50,732 bases of DNA from Collinsella sp. 4_8_47FAA (GCF_000763055.1 NZ_KN214134.1:341703-392434); one strand, 5' to 3'; positions 31,515 through 40,116 are shown, numbered from the stretch's first letter. The notes: generated by a model from the letters alone, not told the origin. Made by a program: numbers and translations.

Positions 31515-32363
31515 ATGCCAAGCTGGAACATTCATATCGCTCAGACGGAGCGTTTGCTGGAGCGCACCGGTGCGCTTGCCAATAGCGTGCGCGACCGCAA
31601 TGCCTTTTTGTTTGGCTGCGTGGTTCCGGATATCTTCGTGGGCTATATGGTCCCTGGCATCGCCGATCCCATCCCGTACCGCATTACGCACTTTGCAAAG
31701 CCCGAGCCTATCCCTAAGCCTCGTGAGCATGAGTTCTGGGATACCTATGTGGCACCGTTGCTTAAAAGTTCGCCCACCGGTGCGCCAGCTGCCGCGACCT
31801 CGATTGTCGAGGAGCGCGAGCGACTCAATCGGGTGCATTATCCCCAACGTTACAAGGACGCCGAGCCGGTCGCCGGTCCCGGTGCTAGCGAGCTTTCGCT
31901 CGCGCCCGATGACGTGGCGCAGTCGCTGCTCGATCTGACGCTGGGCGTTTGGTCGCATCTGGTGGCCGATACCGTATGGAATACGCGTGTGAATCAGTAC
32001 CTGGAGGCGCACGGCGGCAAGCCGTGCGAGGAATTCCGCATTAAAAAGCAAGGCGACTTTGACTGGTTTGGCAAGACACTCGGCATCGTTTCGATACCGC
32101 GCGCGACCGATCGCCTGTATACTGCGGCGACCCGTTTTGGTCAGTATCCCATCCATAAGGAGTATGTGCTCAAGACCATCGGCGTTATGCACGAGATTGT
32201 ACGCGAAAACCCCGGCGAGTCCGATCATCCGCCGTATCGCCTGCTAACCGAGGAGTTTTTCGATACAACGTTTACCGAGGTCATCGAGCTAACCGAGGCG
32301 GGATTTGCGGCTCGCGTCGAATCGCCCGATATGCCTGCGCTTCCCCTGATTGCTAGCTGCTAG
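31515..32363 (+). CDS. Zinc-dependent phospholipase C-like protein
   Basis: 282 residues. The N-terminal PSWNIHIAQTERLLERTG, then FLFGCVVPDI, and later GVWSHLVADTVWN give the spaced His/Asp residues of the zinc-dependent phospholipase C-like (Zn_dep_PLPC) family. No signal peptide is visible, so a role in extracellular lipolysis is not supported. Substrate unknown. ATG 31515 is preferred over ATG 31503 because GGGGGTGG lies between them as a ribosome-binding site and the conserved part starts directly. Its end overlaps the convergent next gene by 11 nt. Confidence 0.65.
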   Translation: MPSWNIHIAQTERLLERTGALANSVRDRNAFLFGCVVPDIFVGYMVPGIADPIPYRITHFAKPEPIPKPREHEFWDTYVAPLLKSSPTGAPAAATSIVEERERLNRVHYPQRYKDAEPVAGPGASELSLAPDDVAQSLLDLTLGVWSHLVADTVWNTRVNQYLEAHGGKPCEEFRIKKQGDFDWFGKTLGIVSIPRATDRLYTAATRFGQYPIHKEYVLKTIGVMHEIVRENPGESDHPPYRLLTEEFFDTTFTEVIELTEAGFAARVESPDMPALPLIASC

Positions 32364-33432
32364 CTGGCCGGCTTGACGGTGAATAGCTCAACCCAATTGA
32401 CAAGTAGCTCTTGCCGCAGGGTGACTTCGGCGGCGCGCTCCTGTTTGGTCTTTGGGGTGTAGGAAAGTCCAGCCTTTTATGGATGAGCTCGGCTATGTGG
32501 TCGAAGCTCTTCTTATCCTTAATCTGGCCAAAGGTAATTTGGATGACGTCGTAGCCCATGCTTGTGAGCGCGGTGGCGCGCTCGGCATCGGAGAGGCTCG
32601 CGGCTTCGCTGTCGTGGGCGGAGCGGCCTTGGCATTCAAGGATGACACCCATGCTGTCGGTGGCGCTTTCGATGAGGATATCGGCGTAGCAGCAGGTTTT
32701 GTCATACAGCGAGCGCGCGGCGTCGCTGAGTGGGATGCGCACGTTGTTTGCGATATTGATGCCCATGCCGCCCTCGTCGCGGGGGAGCGAGATAAGCATG
32801 GAGGTCTGTACTTCGAAGGGCGAGGCGGTCTGTCCTGTCATGCGTTCGGCGGCCCAGCGGAGCTGCTTAACACCGCGCAGGCCTGCGGCCTGCTTGGCGA
32901 ACGCGGCGATATCCGCTGCGGAAAGAAGCGGCGTGCGCTTCCACAGGTTGGTATCCTTGCCGTTGACGTCGATAACCCGCTCCCAGCCGCAGTTGGGTGG
33001 AATGAGCTTAAGCGAAATAGCTTCATCAAGTTGCCGTTGCGCTCGTTTGCAGGGTGTATACACAGCAAACGAGCTGCACATCTCATAACACGCCATAAGC
33101 AGCTGGTTGCGTGAGACCTGCGTAGCAAGGTTGAGCAGTGTGAACTCGGGCGATGTGACATCAAACCCATGCTCGGTTTGCCTAAACGACCCGGGAGGCG
33201 GCTCTTGGGTCAGGAGGTGCGATTTAAACAGGCTTCGCGACCCGGATTGTGCCCGAGTGAATACAATCCTGTGAAGCGGTGCGTGAAGCAGGTCTTTTAC
33301 AACTGCATGACTTCCGAGGCCGCAACATCTGCGATCCATATTGCCAAGGCTAATGGCAGGGTAAAGGCCTAATATCTGTGGCGGGATACGGTGATAGTAA
33401 AAAGCGGATTGACCGCATAGCGTCAGGTCCAT
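32353..33432 (-). CDS. Hypothetical protein with PD-(D/E)XK (DUF559/Vsr-like) C-terminal domain
   Basis: 359 residues. The C-terminal third reads YADILIESATDSMGVILECQ, then GRSAHDSEAASLSDAERATA and LTSMGYDVIQITFGQI. The D...E-x-Q followed by a helix and a G-Y-x-V strand is the pattern of DUF559/Vsr-like nucleases. The N-terminal part (SAFYYHRIPPQILGLYP, then FTLLNLATQVSRNQLLMACYE) resembles the AbiEi-like regulator-plus-nuclease proteins seen in Coriobacteriia. The function is unproven, and nuclease activity is an inference from the residue pattern. ATG 33432 is preceded by AGGAGG. No partner gene is adjacent. Confidence 0.6.
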   Translation of the reverse strand: MDLTLCGQSAFYYHRIPPQILGLYPAISLGNMDRRCCGLGSHAVVKDLLHAPLHRIVFTRAQSGSRSLFKSHLLTQEPPPGSFRQTEHGFDVTSPEFTLLNLATQVSRNQLLMACYEMCSSFAVYTPCKRAQRQLDEAISLKLIPPNCGWERVIDVNGKDTNLWKRTPLLSAADIAAFAKQAAGLRGVKQLRWAAERMTGQTASPFEVQTSMLISLPRDEGGMGINIANNVRIPLSDAARSLYDKTCCYADILIESATDSMGVILECQGRSAHDSEAASLSDAERATALTSMGYDVIQITFGQIKDKKSFDHIAELIHKRLDFPTPQRPNRSAPPKSPCGKSYLSIGLSYSPSSRPASS

Positions 33433-33483
33433 GACGTCCTCCTGGTCGAAATATGCTTTTGGACCGTGCGATGCCAGTGTCAA

Positions 33484-33611
33484 TTCGGAAGTATGCGGCA
33501 AAATCTAAACCTTGTGAGCAGACCTGGCTTTTGAGGCTAGTTTATCAGGCATTTTGTTGCGAAAAAACGGGGTGTGCTCGGAGGTATCAGAATTTGCCGC
33601 ATACTTCCGAA
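33484..33611. repeat. MITE-like palindromic element of 128 bp
   Basis: Perfect 19-bp terminal inverted repeats, TTCGGAAGTATGCGGCAAA at 33484-33502 and its complement at 33593-33611. The similarity continues inward to about 41 nt per arm with gaps (ACC, GAGCA blocks). There is no ORF inside and no clear target duplication. The surrounding gap 33433-33789 holds nothing else that I can support. Confidence 0.7.
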
Positions 33612-33789
33612 AAGCAGGTCAATCCGGCTCTTGCTAAAACGATTTAGCAGCGTCGGTTAAGGTGTGGGTTTGCCACCGGGCGAACACTTTTAGCGCTTGG
33701 GACTTTATTCATTGGGTCTCGAAGGGTGGATTTCGCGCTTTTGGTAAAGAAATGAGTGTGTGTTTTGCCGTGCGCCGGCATTGGCACAG

Positions 33790-33826
33790 AAAAAGGGCCC
33801 GGAAGGCTTCGCCTTCCGGGCCCTTT
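33790..33826 (-). terminator. Terminator of pyruvate kinase
   Basis: Perfect 15-bp stem, 33792-33806 (AAAGGGCCCGGAAGG) with 33812-33826, 5-nt loop. Read leftward it ends in TTTTTC. Confidence 0.9.
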
Positions 33827-33854
33827 GCGATGCAAGTGTGCTTGCAAGTACGAC

Positions 33855-35315
33855 TTAGCGCACCTGAGCGACGTAAGCGACGTTGGTCGAGGAGACCTTG
33901 TCCTCGAGCTGGACGCTCATGCGGGGATCGCCGGCGGTGGCGACGGTCAGGTCGCCGGCCTCGACGTAGCCGAGCTCCTTAGCGGTCTCGATCGCCTTGA
34001 CGATCGTGCCGTTGACGGTGCCCTGGGTAATCTCGGCCTGGTGCGGGATAACGCCCCAGTACATGATCATCTGCTGGACGGCCCACTCGTGGCGGGAGAA
34101 CGCGCAGATCGGCATGTTGGGACGGAAGTGCGAGATCAGGCGAGCGGTACGACCGGTGGTCGTCGGCACGGTGATGCACTTGGCGCCAACGGTGGTAGCC
34201 ATGTTCACGGCGGACATACCCACAACGTTGTTGACGACGCGGGTGCCGTGAGCGTCAGCCGGAACCTCGAGCGGAGCGTGAGCCGGGAGGTACTTCTCGG
34301 TTTCGAGAGCAATGCTGGCTTGCATCTTGACGGCCTCGACCGGGTACTTACCGGCAGCGGACTCGCCGGACAGCATGACGGCGTCGGTGCCGTCGTAGAT
34401 GGCGTTGGCAACGTCGGCAACCTCGGCGCGCGTCGGGCGCGGGTTCTGCTGCATGGAGTCGAGCATCTGCGTAGCGGTGATAACGGGCTTGTAGGCCGCG
34501 TTGCACTTAGCGATGATCTCCTTCTGGATGTGCGGAACGAGCTCGGGCTTGATCTCGATGCCTAGGTCGCCACGGGCGACCATGATGCCGTCGGAAGCCT
34601 CGAGGATCTCGTCGAAGTTCTCGACGCCCAGGGCGCACTCGATCTTCGGGAAGATCGTCACGTGCTCGCCGCCGTTCTCGCGGCAAAGCTCGCGGATGCC
34701 GCGGACGGATTCGCCGTCACGGATGAAGGAAGCGGCGATGTAGTCGATGTTCTCGGTCAGGCCAAAGAGGATGTCCTGACGATCGCGCTCGGTGATGGCG
34801 GGCAGCGAGATGTTGACGTTGGGCATGTTGACGCCCTTGCGCTCGCCGATCAGGCCGTCGTTCTTGACGACGCAGGTCATGTCCTGGCCGTCGACGGACT
34901 CGACCTCGAGGGCGACCAGGCCGTCATCGATCAGGATGAGGGAGCCCTTCTCGACCTCGGAGGGCAGAGCCAGGTAGTCGAGGGAGATATGCTCAGAGGT
35001 GCCGTGGAAATCCTCGGACGTGGGCTGAGCGGTGACGACGATCTTATCGCCGGTCTTGACGGCAACCTTCTTGCCATCGACCAGAAGGCCGGTGCGGACC
35101 TCGGGGCCCTTGGTGTCGAGCAGGATGCCGACGGGCAGACCGAGCTCCTTGGAAATACGACGGACGCGCTCGATGCGACCGTGGTGCTCGTCGTAGGATC
35201 CGTGCGAGAAGTTAAAACGGGCGACGTTCATGCCCGCCTTGATCATCTCGCGGATGGTCTCGTCGCTATCGCAGGCGGGACCCATGGTGCATACAATCTT
35301 GGTGCGCTTGTACAT
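33855..35315 (-). CDS. pyk: Pyruvate kinase
   Basis: 486 residues, normal for the form without an extra C-terminal phosphotransfer domain. It makes pyruvate and ATP from phosphoenolpyruvate, the last step of glycolysis. The start TKIVCTMGPACDSDETI and NVARFNFSHG hold the first active-site Arg. The metal and PEP-binding segment FPKIECALGVENFDEIL and the following ARGDLGIEI are intact, as is the MLDSMQQNPRPTRAEVADVA signature. The C-terminal effector domain (about 350-486) has TTTGRTARLISHFRP. ATG 35315 follows GGAGG. Its own promoter and terminator frame it. Confidence 0.97.
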   Translation of the reverse strand: MYKRTKIVCTMGPACDSDETIREMIKAGMNVARFNFSHGSYDEHHGRIERVRRISKELGLPVGILLDTKGPEVRTGLLVDGKKVAVKTGDKIVVTAQPTSEDFHGTSEHISLDYLALPSEVEKGSLILIDDGLVALEVESVDGQDMTCVVKNDGLIGERKGVNMPNVNISLPAITERDRQDILFGLTENIDYIAASFIRDGESVRGIRELCRENGGEHVTIFPKIECALGVENFDEILEASDGIMVARGDLGIEIKPELVPHIQKEIIAKCNAAYKPVITATQMLDSMQQNPRPTRAEVADVANAIYDGTDAVMLSGESAAGKYPVEAVKMQASIALETEKYLPAHAPLEVPADAHGTRVVNNVVGMSAVNMATTVGAKCITVPTTTGRTARLISHFRPNMPICAFSRHEWAVQQMIMYWGVIPHQAEITQGTVNGTIVKAIETAKELGYVEAGDLTVATAGDPRMSVQLEDKVSSTNVAYVAQVR

Positions 35316-35378
35316 TCAGACCTCCATCTGACATCGTCTTGCGCTGATAGATAAACCATAAGAAATAAAACTGAGATG

Positions 35379-35384
35379 ATTATA
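35379..35384 (-). promoter_or_regulatory. Candidate -10 box for pyk
   Basis: TATAAT read leftward at 35384-35379, about 64 nt upstream of the start. No good -35 box is seen at 16-18 nt. The surrounding 35340-35520 is notably AT-rich. Confidence 0.4.
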
Positions 35385-35592
35385 ACGAAATGGCGACCGA
35401 ATACCCCAAAAAATCGACCGTATGCCGAATTAGAAGTTCATTTTTTGCGGAAAAACGGTATATGCAAAAACTTTACCAACCGTTCTGACCGCTGCTATCT
35501 GGGCGATATTTCAGTTTGACGATGCGCCGAAGAAAAAACGTTTTATCAATATTGAGCATCACACGGTCTGCATCGTTGCACTCGAGCCGTGT

Positions 35593-35638
35593 TTCCAATT
35601 GGAATGTTTTGGCTAGACGCGCTGCTTTGGGGTACCAT
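35593..35638 (+). promoter_or_regulatory. Promoter region of the P-type ATPase gene
   Basis: TTGGCT (35609-35614), 18 bp, TACCAT (35633-35638). The 12-bp palindrome TTCCAATTGGAA (35593-35604) lies just upstream and may be an operator. The predicted start falls near 35645, exactly where the structured leader begins. Confidence 0.4.
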
Positions 35639-35647
35639 AGCTCCACT

Positions 35648-35749
35648 ATCAACTGCCGCTCAGCACGGCAGCCTTGATGAGCCCTTGCCCTTCTCCTGGG
35701 AATTATGATCGGGCATCAATCTGCTGAGTGGCCCGAATCCCAGGAGGGG
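35648..35749 (+). promoter_or_regulatory. Structured leader of the P-type ATPase (riboswitch-like candidate)
   Basis: Hairpin 1: ATCAA-CTGCCG (35648-35658) with CGGCAG (35666-35671) and TTGAT (35674-35678), loop CTCAGCA (35659-35665). Hairpin 2: CTCCTGGGA (35693-35701) with TCCCAGGAG (35738-35746) and inner TCGGGC/GCCCGA (35709-35714/35731-35736). Its loop contains TGCTGAG (35722-35728), perfectly complementary to loop 1. The right arm of hairpin 2 includes the ribosome-binding site AGGAGGGG. An alternative helix, TTGATGAGCCC (35674-35684) with GGGCATCAA (35711-35719), excludes both hairpins. No known riboswitch consensus is recognised. Confidence 0.5.
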
Positions 35750-35756
35750 ACTCTAT

Positions 35757-38438
35757 ATGCAAAAGGAATACCTGTCCGCCGCGGCGGAGGTGCTCAGCGA
35801 CCAGGGCGTCGATGAGAACCTCGGCCTGAGCAACGACGAGGCGTCGTCGCGCCTCGCCAAGACAGGCCCTAACAAGCTCGAGGAAGCCGAGAAAACGCCG
35901 CTGTGGAAGCGTTTCTTTGAGCAGATGGCCGACCCCATGGTCATCATGCTGATCGTTGCCGCCGTTATCAGCGCGCTCACGGGTATGGTCAAGGGCGAGC
36001 CCGACTTTGCCGACGTCGCCATCATCATGTTCGTCGTTATCGTCAACTCGGTGCTGGGCGTGGTCCAGGAGGCTAAAAGCGAGGAGGCCCTCGAGGCCCT
36101 GCAGGAGATGAGCGCGGCGCAGTCCAAGGTGCTGCGCGACGGCAAGCTCGTGCACCTGCCGAGCGCCGAGCTCGTGCCCGGTGACGTGATCATGCTCGAG
36201 GCGGGCGACTCCGTCCCGGCCGACTGCCGCGTGCTCGAGAGCGCCACGATGAAGATCGAGGAGGCCGCCCTTACCGGCGAGTCTGTGCCCGTCGAGAAGC
36301 ATGCCAACGTCATTGAGCTCGCCGCCGGCACCGACGACGTGCCGCTCGGCGACCGCAAGAACATGTGCTACATGGGTTCCACCGTGGTATACGGCCGCGG
36401 TCGCGCCGTCGTGGTCGGCACCGGTATGAACACCGAGATGGGCAAGATCGCCGGCGCCCTGGCCGAGGCCAAGGAAGAGCTCACGCCGCTGCAGGTGAAG
36501 CTCGCCGAGCTCAGCCGCATCCTCACCATCATGGTTATCGTCATCTGCGTCGTCATCTTTGGCGTCGACATCATCCGCCACGGCGTGGGCAACGTCCTTA
36601 CCGATCCGACCGCCCTGCTCGATACCTTTATGGTCGCTGTCTCGCTTGCCGTCGCCGCCATCCCCGAGGGCCTAGTTGCCGTCGTGACTATCGTGCTGTC
36701 GCTTGGCGTGACCAAGATGGCCAAGCGCCAGGCGATTATCCGCAAGCTCTCTGCCGTCGAGACCCTTGGCTGCACGCAGACCATCTGCTCCGACAAGACC
36801 GGTACCCTCACCCAAAACAAGATGACCGTCGTCAAGCACGAGCTCGCTGCGCCTAAGGAGAAGTTCCTGGCCGGCATGGCGCTGTGCTCCGACGCCCAGT
36901 GGGACGAGGAGCTGGGCGAGGCCGTGGGCGAGCCGACCGAGTGCGCGCTCGTCAACGATGCCGGCAAGGCTGGTCTCACTGGCCTGACTGCCGAGCATCC
37001 GCGTGTGGGTGAGGCCCCGTTCGACTCTGGTCGCAAGATGATGTCCGTGGTCGTCGAGACCCTGGACGGCGAGTATGAGCAGTACACCAAGGGCGCGCCC
37101 GACGTGGTGATCGGCCTGTGCACCCATATCTACGAGGGCGACAAGGTCGTTCCGCTGACCGAGGAGCGTCGCGCCGAGCTCGTGGCCGCTAACAAGGCCA
37201 TGGCCGACGAGGCCCTGCGCGTACTGGCGCTGGCAAGCCGCACCTACACCGAGGTCCCGGGCGATTGCAGCCCCGCCGCGCTCGAGCATGACCTGGTCTT
37301 CTGCGGCCTGTCCGGCATGATTGACCCGGTCCGCCCCGAGGTCGCCGACGCCATCCGCGAGGCCCACGACGCCGGTATCCGCACCGTCATGATCACGGGC
37401 GACCACATCGACACCGCCGTGGCCATCGCCAAGCAGCTGGGCATCGTCACCGATCGCGGTCAGGCCATCACGGGCGCCGACCTCGACCGCATGAGCGACG
37501 AGGAGCTCGACGCGCACATCGAGGACTACGGCGTGTACGCCCGCGTCCAGCCCGAGCACAAGACACGCATCGTCGAGGCTTGGAAGTCGCGCGACCAGAT
37601 CGTGGCCATGACGGGCGACGGCGTCAACGACGCCCCGTCCATCAAGCGCGCCGACATCGGCGTTGGCATGGGCATCACCGGTACCGACGTCACCAAGAAC
37701 GTCGCCGACATGGTGCTTGCCGATGACAACTTCGCCACCATCATCGGTGCCTGCGAAGAGGGCCGTCGCATCTACGACAACATCCGCAAGGTCATCCAGT
37801 TCCTGCTTTCGGCCAATCTTGCCGAGGTGTTCTCGGTGTTCATCGCCACGCTCATTGGCTTTACCATCTTCCAGCCGGTGCAGCTGCTGTGGGTGAACCT
37901 GGTCACCGACTGTTTCCCCGCGCTCGCGCTGGGCATGGAGGATGCCGAGGGCGACATCATGAAGCGCAAGCCGCGCAACGCCAAGGACGGCGTCTTTGCC
38001 GGCAATATGGGCCTGGACTGCGTGGTCCAGGGCCTGATCATCACCGCGCTGGTGCTGGCGAGCTTCTTTGTGGGCGTGTACTTTGACATGGGCTACATCC
38101 ACATCTCCGATATGATCGCCGGCAATGCCGACGAGGAAGGCGTGATGATGGCGTTCATCACGCTCAACATGGTCGAGATTTTCCACTGCTTCAATATGCG
38201 CAGCCGTCGTGCGTCGCTGTTCACCATGAAGAAGCAGAACAAGTGGCTGTGGGCTTCCGCCGCGCTGGCGCTGGTACTGACGGTTATCGTGACCGTTCAG
38301 CCGACGCTTGCCGAGATGTTCTTTGGCCCCGTGACGCTTGAGCTCAAGGGCGTTCTTGCCGCGCTGGGTCTAGCCTTCCTGATCATCCCGCTGATGGAGA
38401 TCTACAAGGCGATCATGCGCGCGGTCGAGAAAGAGTAG
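35757..38438 (+). CDS. P-type Ca2+-ATPase (P2A, SERCA/PMCA-like cation exporter)
   Basis: 893 residues. The order is N-terminal cation-ATPase domain, E1-E2 actuator with TGES (EEAALTGESVPVEK, about 175-190), membrane helix 4 with PEGLVAVVTI (ion-binding), phosphorylation site D346 in CSDKTGTLTQNKMT, nucleotide-binding KGAPDVV, hinge TGDGVNDAPSIKRADIGVGM, and six C-terminal membrane segments. It exports Ca2+ (or Mn2+) using ATP. The residues LWVNLVTD in helix 6 support Ca2+ specificity. ATG 35757 follows AGGAGGGG, which is part of the leader hairpin. It is expressed alone. Confidence 0.93.
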   Translation: MQKEYLSAAAEVLSDQGVDENLGLSNDEASSRLAKTGPNKLEEAEKTPLWKRFFEQMADPMVIMLIVAAVISALTGMVKGEPDFADVAIIMFVVIVNSVLGVVQEAKSEEALEALQEMSAAQSKVLRDGKLVHLPSAELVPGDVIMLEAGDSVPADCRVLESATMKIEEAALTGESVPVEKHANVIELAAGTDDVPLGDRKNMCYMGSTVVYGRGRAVVVGTGMNTEMGKIAGALAEAKEELTPLQVKLAELSRILTIMVIVICVVIFGVDIIRHGVGNVLTDPTALLDTFMVAVSLAVAAIPEGLVAVVTIVLSLGVTKMAKRQAIIRKLSAVETLGCTQTICSDKTGTLTQNKMTVVKHELAAPKEKFLAGMALCSDAQWDEELGEAVGEPTECALVNDAGKAGLTGLTAEHPRVGEAPFDSGRKMMSVVVETLDGEYEQYTKGAPDVVIGLCTHIYEGDKVVPLTEERRAELVAANKAMADEALRVLALASRTYTEVPGDCSPAALEHDLVFCGLSGMIDPVRPEVADAIREAHDAGIRTVMITGDHIDTAVAIAKQLGIVTDRGQAITGADLDRMSDEELDAHIEDYGVYARVQPEHKTRIVEAWKSRDQIVAMTGDGVNDAPSIKRADIGVGMGITGTDVTKNVADMVLADDNFATIIGACEEGRRIYDNIRKVIQFLLSANLAEVFSVFIATLIGFTIFQPVQLLWVNLVTDCFPALALGMEDAEGDIMKRKPRNAKDGVFAGNMGLDCVVQGLIITALVLASFFVGVYFDMGYIHISDMIAGNADEEGVMMAFITLNMVEIFHCFNMRSRRASLFTMKKQNKWLWASAALALVLTVIVTVQPTLAEMFFGPVTLELKGVLAALGLAFLIIPLMEIYKAIMRAVEKE

Positions 38439-38461
38439 GTCGAAAGGCCATCCTTCCCACC

Positions 38462-38552
38462 GGCCCGACCGCCTGCGGGGTTTCTTCTTCGCTGGTCCTC
38501 GCGCTTCGCGCTGCGGGATCGCTCAGAAGAAATCCCTCCCGGCGGTCGGGCC
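38462..38552. repeat. Long nested hairpin after the P-type ATPase
   Basis: GGCCCGACCGCC (38462-38473) pairs with GGCGGTCGGGCC (38541-38552). Inside, GGGTTTCTTCT pairs with AGAAGAAATCCC with one G-U pair, and the centre has GCGC-TTC-GCGC. It may terminate or protect the transcript; no T tract follows. Confidence 0.7.
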
Positions 38553-38594
38553 TTCGGATAACCTCTCGGGACCATAAGCTGAGGGAAAGTGTGT

Positions 38595-38630
38595 GAGTCG
38601 GTCGAGCAATTGCTCGACCGACTCTTTTTT
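38595..38630 (+). terminator. Terminator after the P-type ATPase
   Basis: Perfect 30-nt palindrome 38595-38624 (arm GAGTCGGTCGAGCAA), then TTTTTT to 38630. One of the strongest terminators in the window. Confidence 0.92.
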
Positions 38631-38679
38631 GTGGGTAAAATACCTGCTCAGTTGTGATTTGTGGTGCTGGGAGGCGTTT

Positions 38680-39864
38680 GTGGGCAAGGCTAAGGCGAAG
38701 GCGAAGAAAAAGACGACGGGGGCGCGGGCTAAGCGCGATCGTCGTCGGAAGCTTGCGACCGAGGCCCCCGCATCTGCCGAGGAGCTGCTGGCAAACGTGC
38801 CGGGACTCGACGCGCTGCAGGATGTTCCGGCGTTCGATGACCTGCCGGTCGATGAAGCTCAGCAGGCGGCATTTGACGACTTTTGCGCACATGCCGAGGA
38901 GCCCGAGCAGATGCAGCTTGGCGCCGTGGTGCGCTTGGATCGCGGGTTTCCGCTGGTGGCGACTGCCGACGACACCTTTCGCGCCGAGCATGCCGTGGGG
39001 TTTGCCAAGTCGCGCGGCGAGGACGAGGTCCTGCTGCCTGCCGTGGGCGACCGTGTGGCGGTGCGCCGCGCTCCCGGGCACGATATGGGCGTGATTGAGT
39101 GCGTGCTGCCGCGCCGTACGAGCTTTGAGCGTTGGCGCGGCCGTGCCCGTGGAGAGCGCCAGGTGCTCTGCTCCAACGTGGATAGCGTGCTAATCGTGCA
39201 GGCGCTCGGTGCCGGTGAGGTGCTGCTCGACCGCGTGGCGCGCTCGCTGGTGTTGGCGCTTGACTGCGATGCCGAGCCGGTGGTGGTGCTTACCAAAGCT
39301 GACCGCTGCGATGCCGAGGAGCTCGAGCGCGATCTGGACCGCGTGCGCCGCCTGGTGGGTCCGGACGTGCGCGTGATCGTGACGTCCTCTGCCGAGGGCC
39401 GCGGCCTGGACGAGGTCCGTGCCTGCGTGCCTGCCGGGAGCTGCGCCATGATTCTGGGCGAGTCGGGTGCCGGCAAGTCGACGCTGCTCAATGCACTGCT
39501 GGGCCACGATACGTTGGCGACCGGCGGTGTGCGCGAACGCGACGACCAGGGCCGTCACACTACCGTCGCGCGCGTGATGGTGGCGCTGCCGGGCGACGCC
39601 GGTGTGATCGCCGATGCCCCGGGCCTGCGCAGCCTACCGCTCGTGGGTCACGAGCGGGGTCTGGCGCGCGCCTTCCCCGAGATTGTTGAGGCATCGCGCG
39701 CGTGCCGGTTTGGCGATTGCACACATACCCATGAGCCGGGTTGCGCCGTTCGCGAGGCCGAGGACGCCGGGCAGATCGACAGTCTGCGTCTGGAAACGTT
39801 CCAAAACTTGGCGTCATCCATGCGCGTGAGCGCTCAAATGCTCGATCCCGATGTCCATCTGTAA
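38680..39864 (+). CDS. rsgA: Ribosome small-subunit-dependent GTPase A
   Basis: 394 residues. It helps mature the 30S subunit using a circularly permuted GTPase domain. An OB-fold lies at about 95-175. The GTPase motifs come in the order G4 (LTKADRCD), G1 (GESGAGKSTLLNALLG), G3 (DAPGLRSLP). The zinc finger is CRFGDCTHTHEPGCAV with the Cys/His spacing of the family. It starts at GTG 38680, preceded by GGGAGG; upstream in-frame codons cross the terminator and are excluded. The 35-residue Lys/Arg-rich tail (GKAKAKAKKKTTGARAKRDR) probably binds rRNA. Confidence 0.94.
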   Translation: MGKAKAKAKKKTTGARAKRDRRRKLATEAPASAEELLANVPGLDALQDVPAFDDLPVDEAQQAAFDDFCAHAEEPEQMQLGAVVRLDRGFPLVATADDTFRAEHAVGFAKSRGEDEVLLPAVGDRVAVRRAPGHDMGVIECVLPRRTSFERWRGRARGERQVLCSNVDSVLIVQALGAGEVLLDRVARSLVLALDCDAEPVVVLTKADRCDAEELERDLDRVRRLVGPDVRVIVTSSAEGRGLDEVRACVPAGSCAMILGESGAGKSTLLNALLGHDTLATGGVRERDDQGRHTTVARVMVALPGDAGVIADAPGLRSLPLVGHERGLARAFPEIVEASRACRFGDCTHTHEPGCAVREAEDAGQIDSLRLETFQNLASSMRVSAQMLDPDVHL

Positions 39865-39881
39865 TTGATTTTTCCTATGAC

Positions 39882-39916
39882 AGCCGTCTCCCAACTGTTC
39901 GGGAGACGGCTTTTTT
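39882..39916 (+). terminator. Terminator after rsgA
   Basis: AGCCGTCTCCC (39882-39892) pairs with GGGAGACGGCT (39901-39911), followed by TTTTTT. Confidence 0.92.
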
Positions 39917-39954
39917 GCTGCGGAAAAGCCTCGAAATATGCAGTTTGCTGACGT

Positions 39955-40028
39955 GCTGACCAAAACCTTGCCACGAGCTTGACGGGCTGGTCAGCTTTTG
40001 GTCAGCGATTGGTTTGACATCGAAAACC
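39955..40028 (+). promoter_or_regulatory. Palindromes and -35-like box upstream of the tad operon
   Basis: GCTGACCAAAA (39955-39965) is inverted as TTTTGGTCAGC (39996-40006). TGGTCAGC also repeats directly at 39988-39995 and 39999-40006. TTGACA (40014-40019) is a perfect -35, but no good -10 follows. The site is a candidate for a pilus regulator. Confidence 0.4.
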
Positions 40029-40116
40029 AAGATCGCGATTGCGCCGCTTTGCACTCTGACCGCCCAGACAATGGTGGTACGGGCATTCGCCCGGCACTGC
40101 CATGAGAGGAGCGGCC

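Noticed and set aside
33453-33647. A 64-codon frame across the MITE-like element
   Set aside because: It crosses both inverted arms and has no ribosome-binding site or similarity.
35645-35756. yybP-ykoY (Mn2+) riboswitch before the P-type ATPase
   Set aside because: The conserved GGGGAGUAG and GCAAGACC-type segments are missing; only the gene context fits.
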